Source: Mycolicibacterium celeriflavum (GTDB lineage: Bacteria > Actinomycetota > Actinomycetes > Mycobacteriales > Mycobacteriaceae). Taken from it: a stretch of DNA of 64,000 nucleotides. Below the pieces are notes generated by a model that was given only the letters and a program-made list of their open reading frames with translations, did no database searches and was not told where the DNA came from. Each line of letters begins with the position of its first letter. The stretch's first letter is position 1. Of this stretch, positions 17,977 to 27,775 are shown piece after piece. Location of the stretch: the NCBI RefSeq assembly GCF_010731795.1, contig NZ_AP022591.1, positions 3,038,001-3,102,000 of the forward strand. Reading direction: 5' to 3'. The position numbers were made by a program, and so were the translations under genes.

Positions 17977-19188
17977 TCAACAGCGCGGGTTGGGCCCCTT
18001 CATGGCAGCCAACCGCAGCACCGATGCGTCGACGCTGGATATCGACAGCTCGCCGGCCGCCACGGCCTTCTCCAGCCGGTCGAGCACTGCGGGCACCTCA
18101 CCGGTCGTGACCCACAACGCGTTGTCGGCGCCGGCCTGCAGGGCGCGCAGGGCAGCCTCGGCCACCCCGAATCGGTCGGAGATGGCCTGCATGGATGACA
18201 GGTCGTCGGTGAACACCGGACCGTTGAACGGCGGGCCGCCGTAATTGCCGGACCGCAGCAGCGCGTACGCCGCCGGGCTCAGGCTCGCCGGGTCGCTTCC
18301 GGTCAGCCCGGGCACCTGCATGTGCCCGACCATCACGCCGACGGGTGCCTGCGTGGTCAGCGTCCGATACGGCACCAGGTCGGTCTTCTGCAGCTCGGCG
18401 AGATCCGGCGTGGAGACGCTGCCGGTGTGCGAGTCGCCAGAGCCCGAGCCGTGGCCCGGGAAGTGCTTGAGCACCGGGAGCACCCCCGCATCGCGCAGCC
18501 CGCGAGCGTAGGCGCCGGCGAAATCGGTGACGACGGTCGGGTCCGAACCGAACGACCGGTCGCCGATCACCGTGGCGTCGGGGGCGCCGGTGACGTCGAC
18601 CACGGGGGCGAAGTCGATGGTGATACCCATCCCGCGCATCTGCTGCCCACGCTTGAACGCGATGTCGTACACCTGCTCGGGGGTGTTGGTCTGCGCCAGC
18701 ACCCGCGGGGACGGCTGGGAACCGATCAGCGGGGCCAGCCGCGACACCCGGCCGCCCTCCTCGTCGACGCTGACCGCCAGCGGCAGCGGGTTCGCCGCAC
18801 CTGCGATGTCGGCCAACGATCCGTCGGAGAGCATCGACAGGTCCGTCCAGCTGCCGATCATGATGCCGCCGACATGGTGGCTGTCGACGACCGCGCGGGC
18901 GTCGGCCGCGCCGGTGACACCGACCATCAGCAATTGCGCGAGCTTGTCGCGGGTCGACATCGCCGAGAGCAACTGCTCGCCGGCTCCGCACGCGGGTGCC
19001 GCCGGCGCGTCGGGCAGCCGAGCCGGGGCGTTCGGCACGGCACTGGCCGCCTTCGTCAGTGGCGCCTCGGAGATGGCGGACGGGTCGGCGGGTTGCTCGC
19101 CGGGCGAACAGGCCACCACGAGCCCGGTCAGTGCCACCAGTGCGCAGAGCGTCCTGATCCGCGATGTCTTCCTCGATGTCAAGGCCAT
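17977..19188 (-). CDS. lpqI: Lipoprotein LpqI, family 3 beta-N-acetylglucosaminidase
   Basis: 403 residues from ATG 19188 (MALTSRKTSR). A signal sequence ends in the lipobox VVAC with the lipidated Cys27, so the protein is anchored outside the membrane. The catalytic domain is a NagZ-type GH3 TIM barrel: KHFPGHGSGSGDSH (the His-containing acid/base loop) and a TDDL segment with the likely Asp nucleophile. LpqI removes GlcNAc from muropeptides and takes part in peptidoglycan recycling. The frame continues 123 codons upstream into a low-quality segment overlapping the small gene on the other strand; the signal peptide settles the start. It is the next gene upstream of the TetR gene on the same strand, as in M. 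tuberculosis (Rv0237 by Rv0238). Confidence 0.92.
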   Translation of the reverse strand: MALTSRKTSRIRTLCALVALTGLVVACSPGEQPADPSAISEAPLTKAASAVPNAPARLPDAPAAPACGAGEQLLSAMSTRDKLAQLLMVGVTGAADARAVVDSHHVGGIMIGSWTDLSMLSDGSLADIAGAANPLPLAVSVDEEGGRVSRLAPLIGSQPSPRVLAQTNTPEQVYDIAFKRGQQMRGMGITIDFAPVVDVTGAPDATVIGDRSFGSDPTVVTDFAGAYARGLRDAGVLPVLKHFPGHGSGSGDSHTGSVSTPDLAELQKTDLVPYRTLTTQAPVGVMVGHMQVPGLTGSDPASLSPAAYALLRSGNYGGPPFNGPVFTDDLSSMQAISDRFGVAEAALRALQAGADNALWVTTGEVPAVLDRLEKAVAAGELSISSVDASVLRLAAMKGPNPRC

Positions 19189-19309
19189 GGGCCTCGACAC
19201 TAACGGCACTGGACGCTCAGTTCTATCTCCTGGTCGGCGAGCCGGGTCCGCTCGACCGCCGGAACACATGTTCATCTGCGGACATCGGCCGCGTGCTACT
19301 TTTGCCCCC

Positions 19310-19483
19310 ATGGATCGGTTCCTCGTGCCCGCCGCCGCCAGCATCGTGGTCGGCCTGCTGCTGGGCGCGGCAGCCGTATTCGGCGTGACGCTGATGGTGC
19401 AGCAGGACAACAGGCCTCCTCTGCAAGCGGGCGATCCGGCGTCCTCGGTGCTCAACAGGGTCGAGTACGGCGACCGCAGCTGA
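19310..19483 (+). CDS. Small membrane or secreted peptide, Rv0236A-like
   Basis: 57 residues, the same length as Rv0236A, and directly in front of aftD as there. One hydrophobic segment (about residues 7-30, rich in Val, Leu, Gly and Ala) could be a signal peptide or a single membrane anchor; a short polar tail (QQDNRPPLQAGDPASS) follows. It has no enzyme motif. It is 31 bases from the aftD start and probably shares its transcript, so a role as an accessory peptide of the arabinosyltransferase is possible but unproven. Confidence 0.8.
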   Translation: MDRFLVPAAASIVVGLLLGAAAVFGVTLMVQQDNRPPLQAGDPASSVLNRVEYGDRS

Positions 19484-19514
19484 GACCGCGCCGCTCCCGC
19501 GGCGTTGGCTGTGG

Positions 19515-22500
19515 GTGGCCGCTGCCGCGGCGCTGGTCCTGACTTTCGCCCAGTCACCCGGCCAGATTTCGCCCGACACCAAGCTCGACCTGACCGCGAA
19601 TCCTCTGCGGTTTCTCACCCGCGCGTTCAACCTCTGGAACAGCGAGCTGCCGTTCGGGCAGGCCCAGAACCAGGCGTACGGCTATCTGTTTCCGCACGGC
19701 GCGTTCTTTCTGATCGGTGACGTCGTCGGGCTGCCCGGATGGGTGACTCAGCGGTTGTGGTGGGCGCTGCTGCTGGTCGTCGGGTTCTGGGGCGTGCTGC
19801 GGGTGGCCGAAGCTTTGAACATCGGCAGTCCGACGTCACGGGTGATCGCTGCGGTTGCCTATGCGCTGTCACCGCGGGTGCTGACCACGCTCGGAGCGAT
19901 CTCCTCGGAGACGCTGCCGATGATGCTGGCGCCGTGGGTGCTGCTCCCGATGATCCTCGCGCTGCGCGGCGATCCGAGGGTGCGGGTGCTGGCCGCGAGG
20001 TCGGCGGTGGCGATCGCGTTGATGGGTGCGGTCAACGCGGTGGCCACACTCACCGGCTGCCTGTGCGCGGTCATCTGGTTGGCATGTCACCGCCCCACCC
20101 GACTGTGGTGGCGGTTCGCCGCATGGTGGGCGGCGGGTATCGCGCTGGCGGTGCTGTGGTGGGTGGTCGCGCTGGTGCTGTTGGGCCGGGTCAGTCCGCC
20201 GTTCCTCGACTTCATCGAATCCTCCGGCGTCACTACGCGGTGGATGTCGCTAACGGAGATGCTGCGCGGCACCGACGCGTGGACGCCGTTCGTCGCACCG
20301 AACGCGACGGCTGGCGCGTCGCTGGTTACCGGTTCGGTCGCGGTGTTGGCCACCACCCTGGTCGCGGCCGCCGGGCTCGCCGGGTTGGCGATGCGCACGA
20401 TGCCGGCCCGCGGTCGGCTGATCACCATCCTGCTGACCGGTGTCACGCTGCTGGCGATCGGCTATTCCGGCGGACTGGGATCGCCGGTGGCACTGGAGGT
20501 TCAGGCGTTCCTGGACGCGTCCGGAACGCCGTTGCGCAATCTGCACAAGCTCGAACCGCTGCTGCGCCTGCCGCTGGCGTTGGGGTTGGCGCACCTGCTC
20601 GGCCGGATCCCGCTGCCGGGCAGTGCGCCGCGCTTGGAGTGGACGAGCGCGCTGGCCCACCCCGAACGCGACAAGCGGGTCGCCGTCGGGATCGTGGTGC
20701 TGGTCGCGCTGGCCGCCGGAACCTCGCTCGCGTGGACCGGACGGCTCACTCCGCCGGGCGCTTTCGACGCCATCCCGCAGTACTGGCACGACACCGCCGA
20801 CTGGCTCGACGAACACAACACCGACGGCCGCGTCCTCGTTGCGCCCGGCGCGCCGTTCGCCACCCAGGTGTGGGGCAACAGCCACGACGAACCACTCCAG
20901 GTGCTCGGCGACAGCCCGTGGGGCGTGCGCGACTCGATTCCGCTGACGCCGCCGCAGACCATCCGCGCGCTGGACTCCGTGCAGCGGCTTTTCGCGACGG
21001 GCCGCCCGTCCGCGGGACTGGCCGATACCCTTGCCCGACAGGGCATTTCGTATGTGGTCGTGCGCAACGACCTCGACCCGGAGTCGTCGCGCTCGGCGCG
21101 GCCGCTGCTGGTGCACCGGGCCATCGACGGCTCGCCCGGCCTGGAGAAGGTCGCCCAGTTCGGCGATCCGGTGGGGGCCGGCACCCTGGCCGGTTTCGTC
21201 GCCGACAGCGGCCTGCGCCCCCGCTACCCCGCCGTCGAGATCTACCGCGTGCACGCCGAAACGCCGGTGACGCCGTACCTTGTCGACACCGAGAGGATGG
21301 CGCGCGTCGACGGTGCGCCCGAAGCCCTGCTCCGACTCGACGAACGCCGACGACTGCTCGGTCAGCCGCCGCTGGGCCCCATGCTGCTCACACAGGACGC
21401 CCGCGCGGCCGGCCTGTCCACTCCGGTCGTCACCGTCACCGACACCCCGCTCGCGCGGGAAACGGACTATGGCCGCGTCGACGACCACTCGTCGGCGATC
21501 CGCACGCCCGACGATGCCCGGCACACCCACAACAGGGTCATCGACTACCCTTCTCCCGGAGCCGATCTCGTCTACGGGCAGTGGAGCGGCGGCCGGGTCA
21601 CGGTGTCGAGTTCGGCGGCCGATTCCACCGCGCTGCCCAACGTCGCACCCGCCGCGGGTGCGGCCGCGGCGATCGACGCCGACCCGTCAACGAGTTGGGT
21701 GTCCAACGCGCTGCAGTCGGCGATCGGGCAGTGGCTACAGGTCGACTTCGAACATCCGGTGACCAACGCGACGATCACCGTCACGCCCAGCGCCACGGCG
21801 GTCGGCGCGCAGATCCGCCGCATCGAGATCTCGACCGTCAACGGAACCAGCACCCTGCGTTTCGACGAGGCCGGTAAACCGTTGACCACGGCGCTGCCCT
21901 ACGGGGAGTCGCCGTGGGTGCGGATCACCGCGGTCGCCACCGACGACGGGTCGCCCGGCGTGCAATTCGGCCTCACCGACATCGCCGTCACCCAGTACGA
22001 CGCGAACGGCTTCGCCCATCCCGTCAGCCTGCGCCACACCGTCGCGGTGCCCGGACCTCCGCCGGATTCCACTGTGGCGCAATGGGACCTGGGCTCGGAG
22101 TTGCTCGGCCGATCGGGCTGTGCGGAAAGCCCGACGGGTATCAGGTGCGCCGCCGCGATGGCGCTGTCGCCCGAGGAGCCGGTGAACCTCAGCAGGACTC
22201 TGACGGTGCCGACGCCGATCGCGGTGACCCCGAAGGTGTGGGTGCGGGCCCGCCAGGGGCCCAAGCTGGCGGACCTGGTCGCAGCGCCGGGCGCCGCCCG
22301 CGCATTGGGCGACGCCGATCCGATCGACATACTGGGCTCGGCCTACGCGGCGGCCGACGGCGACCCCGGCACCGCGTGGACCGCCCCGCAACGCGTCGTG
22401 CAGCACCAGACGCCACCGACGCTGACGCTCAAACTGCCCCGGCGCAGCGAGGTCGCCGGGCTGCAGGTGACACCCAGTTCCTCTGAGCTGCCCGCACATC

Positions 22501-23663
22501 CGACGCTGCTGGCCATCGACCTCGGTGACGGGCCGCAGATCCGGCGGGTGGCCGGGGACGCGGGCGCGCAGGCCCTGAACCTCGAGCCGCGGGTCACCGA
22601 CACCGTCACGGTGTCCATCCTCGTGTGGGACGATGTCATCGACCGCACGGCGCTCGGCTTCGACCAACTCAAGCCGCCGGGGCTGGCCGAGGTGACAGCG
22701 CTGGACATCCGGGGCGCGCCGATCGCGGCCGCCGATGCGGCGCGAAATCGGGACCGCACAATCGAACTGCCCTGCGGGCGTGGGCCGGTCATCGGTGTCG
22801 CCGGCCAGTTCATTCAGACCTCGCTCACCACGACCGTCGGCGCCCTGCTCGACGGCGCGCCCGTCGAGGCGCAACCGTGCCGACGCGAACCGATTCTGCT
22901 GCCCTCTGGTCAGCAGGAGCTGGTGATCAGCCCGGGTGCCGCGTTCATCGTCGACGGTGCGCAACTGTCCGGACCGCTGGCCCGCGAGATACGCCCGGCG
23001 CCAACGACACCCGCTCGGACCGGTGCATGGGGCGCGGACCGGCGGGAGGTGAGCGTCGCGCCGTCTCCGGCGTCGCGGGTGCTCGTCGTGCCCGAAAGCA
23101 TCAACCCCGGGTGGGTCGCACACGACAGCGACGGGACCGCACTGACGCCGATCACCGTGAACGGCTGGCAGCAGGGTTGGGTGCTGCCCCCGGGAACGTC
23201 GGGGCCGGTCACGCTGACCTTCCCGTCGAACGGGCCCTACCGCGTCGGCCTGATCGGCGGGTTGGCGCTGCTGCCGATACTCGCGCTGCTGGCGTTCCTC
23301 CCGGTGCGCAGACGCCAGCCACCCCTTGACGCCGTGCCGGTGTGGCGGCCGCACGCGATCGCGTTGGCCGCCGCGCTTGCTGTCGGAGCGGCGATCTCCG
23401 GGCTGGCGGGTGTCGTGGTGGTCGGCGTCGCGTTGGGCGTTCGCCGCCTACTTCGCGACCGCGAAAAGCTTTGCGAAGCAACTACTGTCGGCATATCGGC
23501 CGGTGGACTGATTCTGGCCGGCGCGGTACTGAGCCAGAACCCGTGGCGATCGGTCGACGGCTACGTCGGACATTCGTGGGGGGTGCAGCTGCTGGCGTTG
23601 GTGTCGGTCGCCGCCGTCGCCGCCTCGACCGTGCCGGTGAGCGCGGACAAGCGGGTCAGTTGA
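19515..23663 (+). CDS. aftD: Alpha-(1->3)-arabinofuranosyltransferase AftD
   Basis: 1382 residues from GTG 19515. No ATG, GTG or TTG lies between this codon and the in-frame stop at 19392, so this start is forced unless CTG 19509 is used. The N-terminal half is a GT-C type membrane enzyme with many transmembrane helices (hydrophobic segments across roughly residues 1-400). The large extracytoplasmic part contains carbohydrate-binding, discoidin-like folds (for example near residues 680-790 and 935-1000). More membrane helices follow from about 1240 to the C-terminus. AftD adds alpha-(1->3)-linked arabinofuranose from decaprenyl-phosphoarabinose to arabinogalactan and lipoarabinomannan and is essential in mycobacteria. 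Its last 8 bases overlap the MFS gene on the other strand. Confidence 0.93.
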   Translation: MAAAAALVLTFAQSPGQISPDTKLDLTANPLRFLTRAFNLWNSELPFGQAQNQAYGYLFPHGAFFLIGDVVGLPGWVTQRLWWALLLVVGFWGVLRVAEALNIGSPTSRVIAAVAYALSPRVLTTLGAISSETLPMMLAPWVLLPMILALRGDPRVRVLAARSAVAIALMGAVNAVATLTGCLCAVIWLACHRPTRLWWRFAAWWAAGIALAVLWWVVALVLLGRVSPPFLDFIESSGVTTRWMSLTEMLRGTDAWTPFVAPNATAGASLVTGSVAVLATTLVAAAGLAGLAMRTMPARGRLITILLTGVTLLAIGYSGGLGSPVALEVQAFLDASGTPLRNLHKLEPLLRLPLALGLAHLLGRIPLPGSAPRLEWTSALAHPERDKRVAVGIVVLVALAAGTSLAWTGRLTPPGAFDAIPQYWHDTADWLDEHNTDGRVLVAPGAPFATQVWGNSHDEPLQVLGDSPWGVRDSIPLTPPQTIRALDSVQRLFATGRPSAGLADTLARQGISYVVVRNDLDPESSRSARPLLVHRAIDGSPGLEKVAQFGDPVGAGTLAGFVADSGLRPRYPAVEIYRVHAETPVTPYLVDTERMARVDGAPEALLRLDERRRLLGQPPLGPMLLTQDARAAGLSTPVVTVTDTPLARETDYGRVDDHSSAIRTPDDARHTHNRVIDYPSPGADLVYGQWSGGRVTVSSSAADSTALPNVAPAAGAAAAIDADPSTSWVSNALQSAIGQWLQVDFEHPVTNATITVTPSATAVGAQIRRIEISTVNGTSTLRFDEAGKPLTTALPYGESPWVRITAVATDDGSPGVQFGLTDIAVTQYDANGFAHPVSLRHTVAVPGPPPDSTVAQWDLGSELLGRSGCAESPTGIRCAAAMALSPEEPVNLSRTLTVPTPIAVTPKVWVRARQGPKLADLVAAPGAARALGDADPIDILGSAYAAADGDPGTAWTAPQRVVQHQTPPTLTLKLPRRSEVAGLQVTPSSSELPAHPTLLAIDLGDGPQIRRVAGDAGAQALNLEPRVTDTVTVSILVWDDVIDRTALGFDQLKPPGLAEVTALDIRGAPIAAADAARNRDRTIELPCGRGPVIGVAGQFIQTSLTTTVGALLDGAPVEAQPCRREPILLPSGQQELVISPGAAFIVDGAQLSGPLAREIRPAPTTPARTGAWGADRREVSVAPSPASRVLVVPESINPGWVAHDSDGTALTPITVNGWQQGWVLPPGTSGPVTLTFPSNGPYRVGLIGGLALLPILALLAFLPVRRRQPPLDAVPVWRPHAIALAAALAVGAAISGLAGVVVVGVALGVRRLLRDREKLCEATTVGISAGGLILAGAVLSQNPWRSVDGYVGHSWGVQLLALVSVAAVAASTVPVSADKRVS

Positions 23664-25251
23664 CGGCGATCAGGTGCACGAGCGTGGACTCGCCGATGAC
23701 GAACTTGTCGACCGCCTGCTCGACGAGCAGGTCCTGCCGGGTCTGACGGGTCATGTGCTGGTGCAGATGCTCATCCCACGACCGCACGACGAACGCCTCG
23801 ACGAACGTGTTGGGCGATTCGCCGCTGCGGAACAGCCGCCACTGCACCGCACCGGTGCGCTGTCGCGAGCGCCTCACCCTTTCCATCGCCGCGACGAAGG
23901 CCTCCTCGTTCTCCGCCGCGACGCGATAGCTCTTCAGCACCACAACCGGTCCATCGGGTGGTGCGGGTTCGAACACCAGCGCCGGCTCCGGCCAGTGCGC
24001 TGACGGTTCCACGTCCAGATCGCCGGTGCCCCGGTGCAGCGGCCACCACAGCACCGACACCGCGCAGGCAGCCAGCAGCCCCGCACTGATCAACAGCGCC
24101 GTCACACTGGTGGTGGCGCCGGCCACCAGGCCCCATACCAGCGAGCCGATCGCCTGCCCGCCCATGAAAACCAACTGGTAGACCGACAGCCCGCGCGCCC
24201 GCACCCAGGCCGGAAGGCTCAGCTGCATAGACGCATTGAGCGTCGACAAGGTGAGCAGCCAGCACAGCCCGCCGAGCAGCATCGCGACGACGACCACCGC
24301 CAACACCGGCACCAGTGCCAGCACCACGGTGGCGATCGCGAAACCGACCGCGCCGCCGGTGAGAAGCGCGTTGCGCCCGAACGCCGTCTGCAGCCGCGAC
24401 AAAAACGTCGCACCGCACACCGCTCCGACCCCCAGCGCGCCCAACAGCACGCCGTATCCCGCCGACGACAGGCTCAGTTGCCGGCTGGCGATGACGGCGA
24501 GCAAACCCCACAGTGCGCTGGCCGGCGCGATGAACAGCAGCGCGCGCAACAGGATGCGCCGCACCACCGGTGAACTCCGGATGAATCGCCCACCGGCGCT
24601 CAGCGCTGACAACGGTCTCTCGGTCGGCAGCAACCGTTGCGCGGCCGGGCGGCGCCAGACCACCAGCGCCCCGACGATGCCGACGAACGAGACCGCGTTC
24701 AACGCGAAAACCAGCGTGGGCCCCGACAGCGACACCAGCGCGCCCGCGATCGCCGGCCCGATCGCCCGGGCGCCGTTCATGGCCAGGCTGGTCAGCGCAG
24801 CAGCGGCCGGGATCTGTTCGCGGGGAACGAGTTCGGGCTGGATCGCCTGCCACGCCGGTGCGGTCAGCGCCTGACCGCAGCCGATCAGGAACAGCAGGAT
24901 CAGCAACACCGCCGGGGTGGCCAGACCGACGCCCGTCAACGCCGCCAGCAGCGAGACGCCGGCCGCCATCGCCGACTGGGTGGCGATCAGCAGCCGTCGC
25001 CGGTCGACGAGGTCGGCCAGCACACCGGAGGGCAGGGCGAGCAGCATCACCGGCAACGCCGTCGCCGTCTGCACCAGCGGCACCAGCACAGCCGCGCCGG
25101 GATCGGCGACCAGCATCCACTGCGCGCCGACCGTCTGCATCCAGGTACCGAGGTTCGACACGAACTGCGCGATCCACAGCGCACGGTAGATCGGCGAGGA
25201 CAGCGGCGCCCACGCCGACGGCGCGGCGTGGACAGTGGACGATGCCGCCAT
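23656..25251 (-). CDS. MFS transporter with C-terminal dimeric alpha/beta domain
   Basis: 531 residues. About 12 transmembrane helices fill residues 15-400, with the MFS loop between helices 2 and 3 (GVLADLVDRRR). This is the EntS/MFS_3 type of exporter. The last 110 residues (from about 420) are soluble and look like an antibiotic-biosynthesis-monooxygenase-type ferredoxin-like fold (VVVLKSYRVAAENEEAFVAAM ... SWDEHLHQHM), a fusion known in this family. The transported substance is unknown. The gene converges with aftD (8-base overlap) and diverges from the phosphotriesterase gene. Confidence 0.85.
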   Translation of the reverse strand: MAASSTVHAAPSAWAPLSSPIYRALWIAQFVSNLGTWMQTVGAQWMLVADPGAAVLVPLVQTATALPVMLLALPSGVLADLVDRRRLLIATQSAMAAGVSLLAALTGVGLATPAVLLILLFLIGCGQALTAPAWQAIQPELVPREQIPAAAALTSLAMNGARAIGPAIAGALVSLSGPTLVFALNAVSFVGIVGALVVWRRPAAQRLLPTERPLSALSAGGRFIRSSPVVRRILLRALLFIAPASALWGLLAVIASRQLSLSSAGYGVLLGALGVGAVCGATFLSRLQTAFGRNALLTGGAVGFAIATVVLALVPVLAVVVVAMLLGGLCWLLTLSTLNASMQLSLPAWVRARGLSVYQLVFMGGQAIGSLVWGLVAGATTSVTALLISAGLLAACAVSVLWWPLHRGTGDLDVEPSAHWPEPALVFEPAPPDGPVVVLKSYRVAAENEEAFVAAMERVRRSRQRTGAVQWRLFRSGESPNTFVEAFVVRSWDEHLHQHMTRQTRQDLLVEQAVDKFVIGESTLVHLIAVN

Positions 25252-25325
25252 GCGGTTGTGGCCTTTCTGTATGAACAGTTCTCAAGTACCCGATTGACCG
25301 ATCGCTATCTCGTAGCATCGGCCGA

Positions 25326-25383
25326 GTGCCGCAGCTGAACACCGCCCGCGGGGCGATCGACCGGAGATCTGGGCGTCACGCTC
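25326..25383 (+). other. Frameshifted 5' end of the phosphotriesterase gene
   Basis: GTG 25326 opens a frame reading MPQLNTARGAID, which matches the start of Rv0230c (as remembered, MPELNTARGPID). From about 25360 homology continues in another frame (TGDLGVTLMHEHVF). Compared with the expected join, two bases are missing near 25359-25362. The box TAGCAT at 25313-25318 lies 7 bases before the GTG, as in leaderless mycobacterial promoters, which supports this as the ancestral start. It may be a true mutation or a sequencing error. Confidence 0.7.
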
Positions 25384-26295
25384 ATGCACGAGCACGTCTT
25401 CATCCAGTCCCCCGACATCTCGGCCAACTATCCCGAAGTCTGGGGCGACGAGGGCAAACGCGAGGCCGACGCCGTCGTCCGCCTCAACGAGCTCAAGTCG
25501 CGCGGCGTCGACAGCATCGTCGACCTCACGGTGATCGGAATGGGGCGCTACATCCCGCGCATCGAGCGCATCGCCGCGCAGACGGACATCAACATCGTCG
25601 TGGCGACCGGCGTGTACACCTACAACGACGTGCCGATGTTCTTCCACTTCAGCGGGCCGGACACCCCGCTCGGCGAGCCGATGGTCGAGATGTTCGTGCG
25701 TGACATCACCACCGGTATCGCAGGAACCGGTGTCAAGGCGGCGATCCTCAAATGCGCCACCGACGAACCCGGTGTGACCCCGGGTGTCGAGCGGGTCCTG
25801 CGGGCGGTCGCGCAAGCCCACCGGGAAACCGGCGTACCCATTTCGACCCACACCCATGCCGCGACGAAGCGCGGCCTGGATCAGCAAGCCATCTTCACCG
25901 AGGAGGGCGTCGACCTCTCGCGCGTGGTGATCGGTCACTCGGGCGACACCACCGATCTCGACTACCTGGAAGAGCTCATCGGCAACGGCTCCTACATCGG
26001 GATGGACCGGTTCGGTGTGGACGTGTTCCTCGGATTCGAAGACCGGGTGGACACCGTCGCGAAGATGTGCGAGCGCGGGCATGCCGACAAGATGGTGCTG
26101 TCGCATGACGCGTCCTGTTTCATCGACTGGTTACCGGAAGCGCTTGTCCCGGCGACCATGCCGAACTGGCACTATCTGCACATCCACAACGACGTGATCC
26201 CCGCACTCAAGCAGCGGGGTGTGACCGACGAGCACCTGACCACGATGCTCGTCGACAACCCGCGCCGGATCTTCGAGACCCGGGGCGGCTACTGA
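25384..26295 (+). CDS. php: Phosphotriesterase-like lactonase, php family (5' frameshift)
   Basis: 303 residues from ATG 25384. The full family protein is about 20 residues longer; those codons are in another frame (see 25326-25383). Metal-binding residues of the amidohydrolase fold are kept: HEH at residues 2-4, the carboxylated Lys in AILKCATDEPG, HTHA, HSGD and the Asp in LSHDAS. Members hydrolyse lactones such as acyl-homoserine lactones and, weakly, organophosphates. Beginning translation at the ATG would remove only the first beta-strand and leave the HxH pair next to the start, so a partly active protein is possible. The next gene starts one base after the stop. Confidence 0.8.
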   Translation: MHEHVFIQSPDISANYPEVWGDEGKREADAVVRLNELKSRGVDSIVDLTVIGMGRYIPRIERIAAQTDINIVVATGVYTYNDVPMFFHFSGPDTPLGEPMVEMFVRDITTGIAGTGVKAAILKCATDEPGVTPGVERVLRAVAQAHRETGVPISTHTHAATKRGLDQQAIFTEEGVDLSRVVIGHSGDTTDLDYLEELIGNGSYIGMDRFGVDVFLGFEDRVDTVAKMCERGHADKMVLSHDASCFIDWLPEALVPATMPNWHYLHIHNDVIPALKQRGVTDEHLTTMLVDNPRRIFETRGGY

Positions 26296-26296
26296 G

Positions 26297-27775
26297 ATGA
26301 CCGGACCGATCCCACCGATCGGGACCCAGGTGTCGCTTCTCGCCGCGGCCGCACCCGACGCACCGGCGGCGACCTGCGAGGGCGTCACGATCACGCGGGG
26401 TGAGCTCGACAAGTCGACCAACAGGCTCGCCCGCGCCTACGCCGAACTCGGTGTCCGGCAAGGTGATTACGTCACCGTGGTGCTGCCGAACTCGATCGCG
26501 TGGGTGCAGGCGGTGCTCGCGACGTGGAAGCTCGGCGCCGTTCCGCAGCCGCTCTCGCCGCGGCTGCCCGACGCCGAACTCGCCGCGTTACTCGAGCTCA
26601 AGCCGCGGGCGCTGCTGGTGGGCCGTGACGACCCGACCGGCCAGACACCCAGCGTGCCAACGGGTTACGTACCCGACGATGGGCTGTCGGATGCGCCGCT
26701 GCCCGAGGCGGTGTCGCCGGTGTTCAAGGCGATGGCCTCCGGCGGGAGCACCGGCAGGCCGAAGCTGATCGAATCCGGTGGCGACGGCCGATTCCCGCCG
26801 GCCGCCGGGTACCCGCTCGGCGCGCAGGAGGGCGACGTCAACTTGCTGTCGGTGCCGCTGAGCCACAACACCGGTTTCACCACGTTCGCGATCGGCCTGG
26901 TGCAGGGCCATCACCTGGTGCTGATGCCGAGGTTCGAACCGCACGAGTTCCTGCGTCTTGTGGCCGAGCACCGGGTGACGTTCCTGACGACGGTGCCCAC
27001 GATCATGCAGCGGCTGCTGCCGATCTACCGGGCGAACCCCGACGCCTACGACCTGTCGTCGATCCGGCGGTTCTGGCATGTGGCCTCGGTCTGCCCGCCG
27101 ACCGTCAAGCAGGCGTGGATCGACATCCTGGGTCCGGCCGCAGTCTGGGAGTTGTACGGCGGCACCGAGTTACAGGCGCTGACGTTCATCTCCGGCGACC
27201 AGTGGCTGACGCACCCGGGTTCGGTCGGCGTCGTCGTTGCCGGGGAGATGAAGGTGCTCGACGACGACGGCAACGAGTGTCCGCCGGGGGTCGCCGGCGA
27301 GATCTACATGCGCCCGTCGCCGGGTAGCGCGCCGACCTACCGCTATGTCGGCGCGACCGCGAAGTCCCGCGACGGCTGGGACTCGTTGGGCGATCTGGGC
27401 TATTTCGACGAAGACGGCTTCCTCTATCTCAACGACCGTCGCGTCGACATGTTCACCGTCGGCGGCCGCAACGTCTACCCCGCCGAGATCGAGTCGGCGC
27501 TGGCCGAACACCCGGCAGTGCTGTCGTGTCTGGTCGTGGGTGTTCCCGACCCCGACTTCGCGGACCTCGGCCAGGTGCCGCATGCGCTCGTGCAGGCCGA
27601 TGGTGATCTCGACGAGGCGACCGTCATCGCGTTCCTCTCGGAGCGCCTCGAGCGCCACAAGGTGCCACGCACGGTCGAGTTCACCGATGTGCCGTTGCGC
27701 GATGATGCGGGCAAGGCGCGTCGCTCCGCGGTGCGCGAGGAGGTCATCGCGCGGCGGGCCGCGCAAACCAGCTAG
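26297..27775 (+). CDS. AMP-dependent acyl-CoA ligase (FadD/bile-acid CoA ligase-like)
   Basis: 492 residues. It is an ANL-superfamily enzyme that activates a carboxylic acid as acyl-AMP and then acyl-CoA. Motifs seen: the ATP loop ASGGSTGRPKL (residues about 147-157; most relatives have T(S/G)GTTG), YGGTE near 291, the DLGYFDEDGFLYLNDR hinge region around 370 and the C-terminal Lys in DDAGKARR. No signal for a long-chain substrate is seen, and it resembles ligases of sterol, bile-acid or cyclic-acid type. It begins one base after php and is translated with it. The gene overlaps the stop of the acyltransferase gene by 4 bases. Confidence 0.85.
   Translation: MTGPIPPIGTQVSLLAAAAPDAPAATCEGVTITRGELDKSTNRLARAYAELGVRQGDYVTVVLPNSIAWVQAVLATWKLGAVPQPLSPRLPDAELAALLELKPRALLVGRDDPTGQTPSVPTGYVPDDGLSDAPLPEAVSPVFKAMASGGSTGRPKLIESGGDGRFPPAAGYPLGAQEGDVNLLSVPLSHNTGFTTFAIGLVQGHHLVLMPRFEPHEFLRLVAEHRVTFLTTVPTIMQRLLPIYRANPDAYDLSSIRRFWHVASVCPPTVKQAWIDILGPAAVWELYGGTELQALTFISGDQWLTHPGSVGVVVAGEMKVLDDDGNECPPGVAGEIYMRPSPGSAPTYRYVGATAKSRDGWDSLGDLGYFDEDGFLYLNDRRVDMFTVGGRNVYPAEIESALAEHPAVLSCLVVGVPDPDFADLGQVPHALVQADGDLDEATVIAFLSERLERHKVPRTVEFTDVPLRDDAGKARRSAVREEVIARRAAQTS

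Noticed and set aside
19739..21877. 712-codon open frame inside aftD
   Set aside because: It is in another frame on the same strand within the arabinosyltransferase gene and is Arg/Gly/Ala-rich without any domain.
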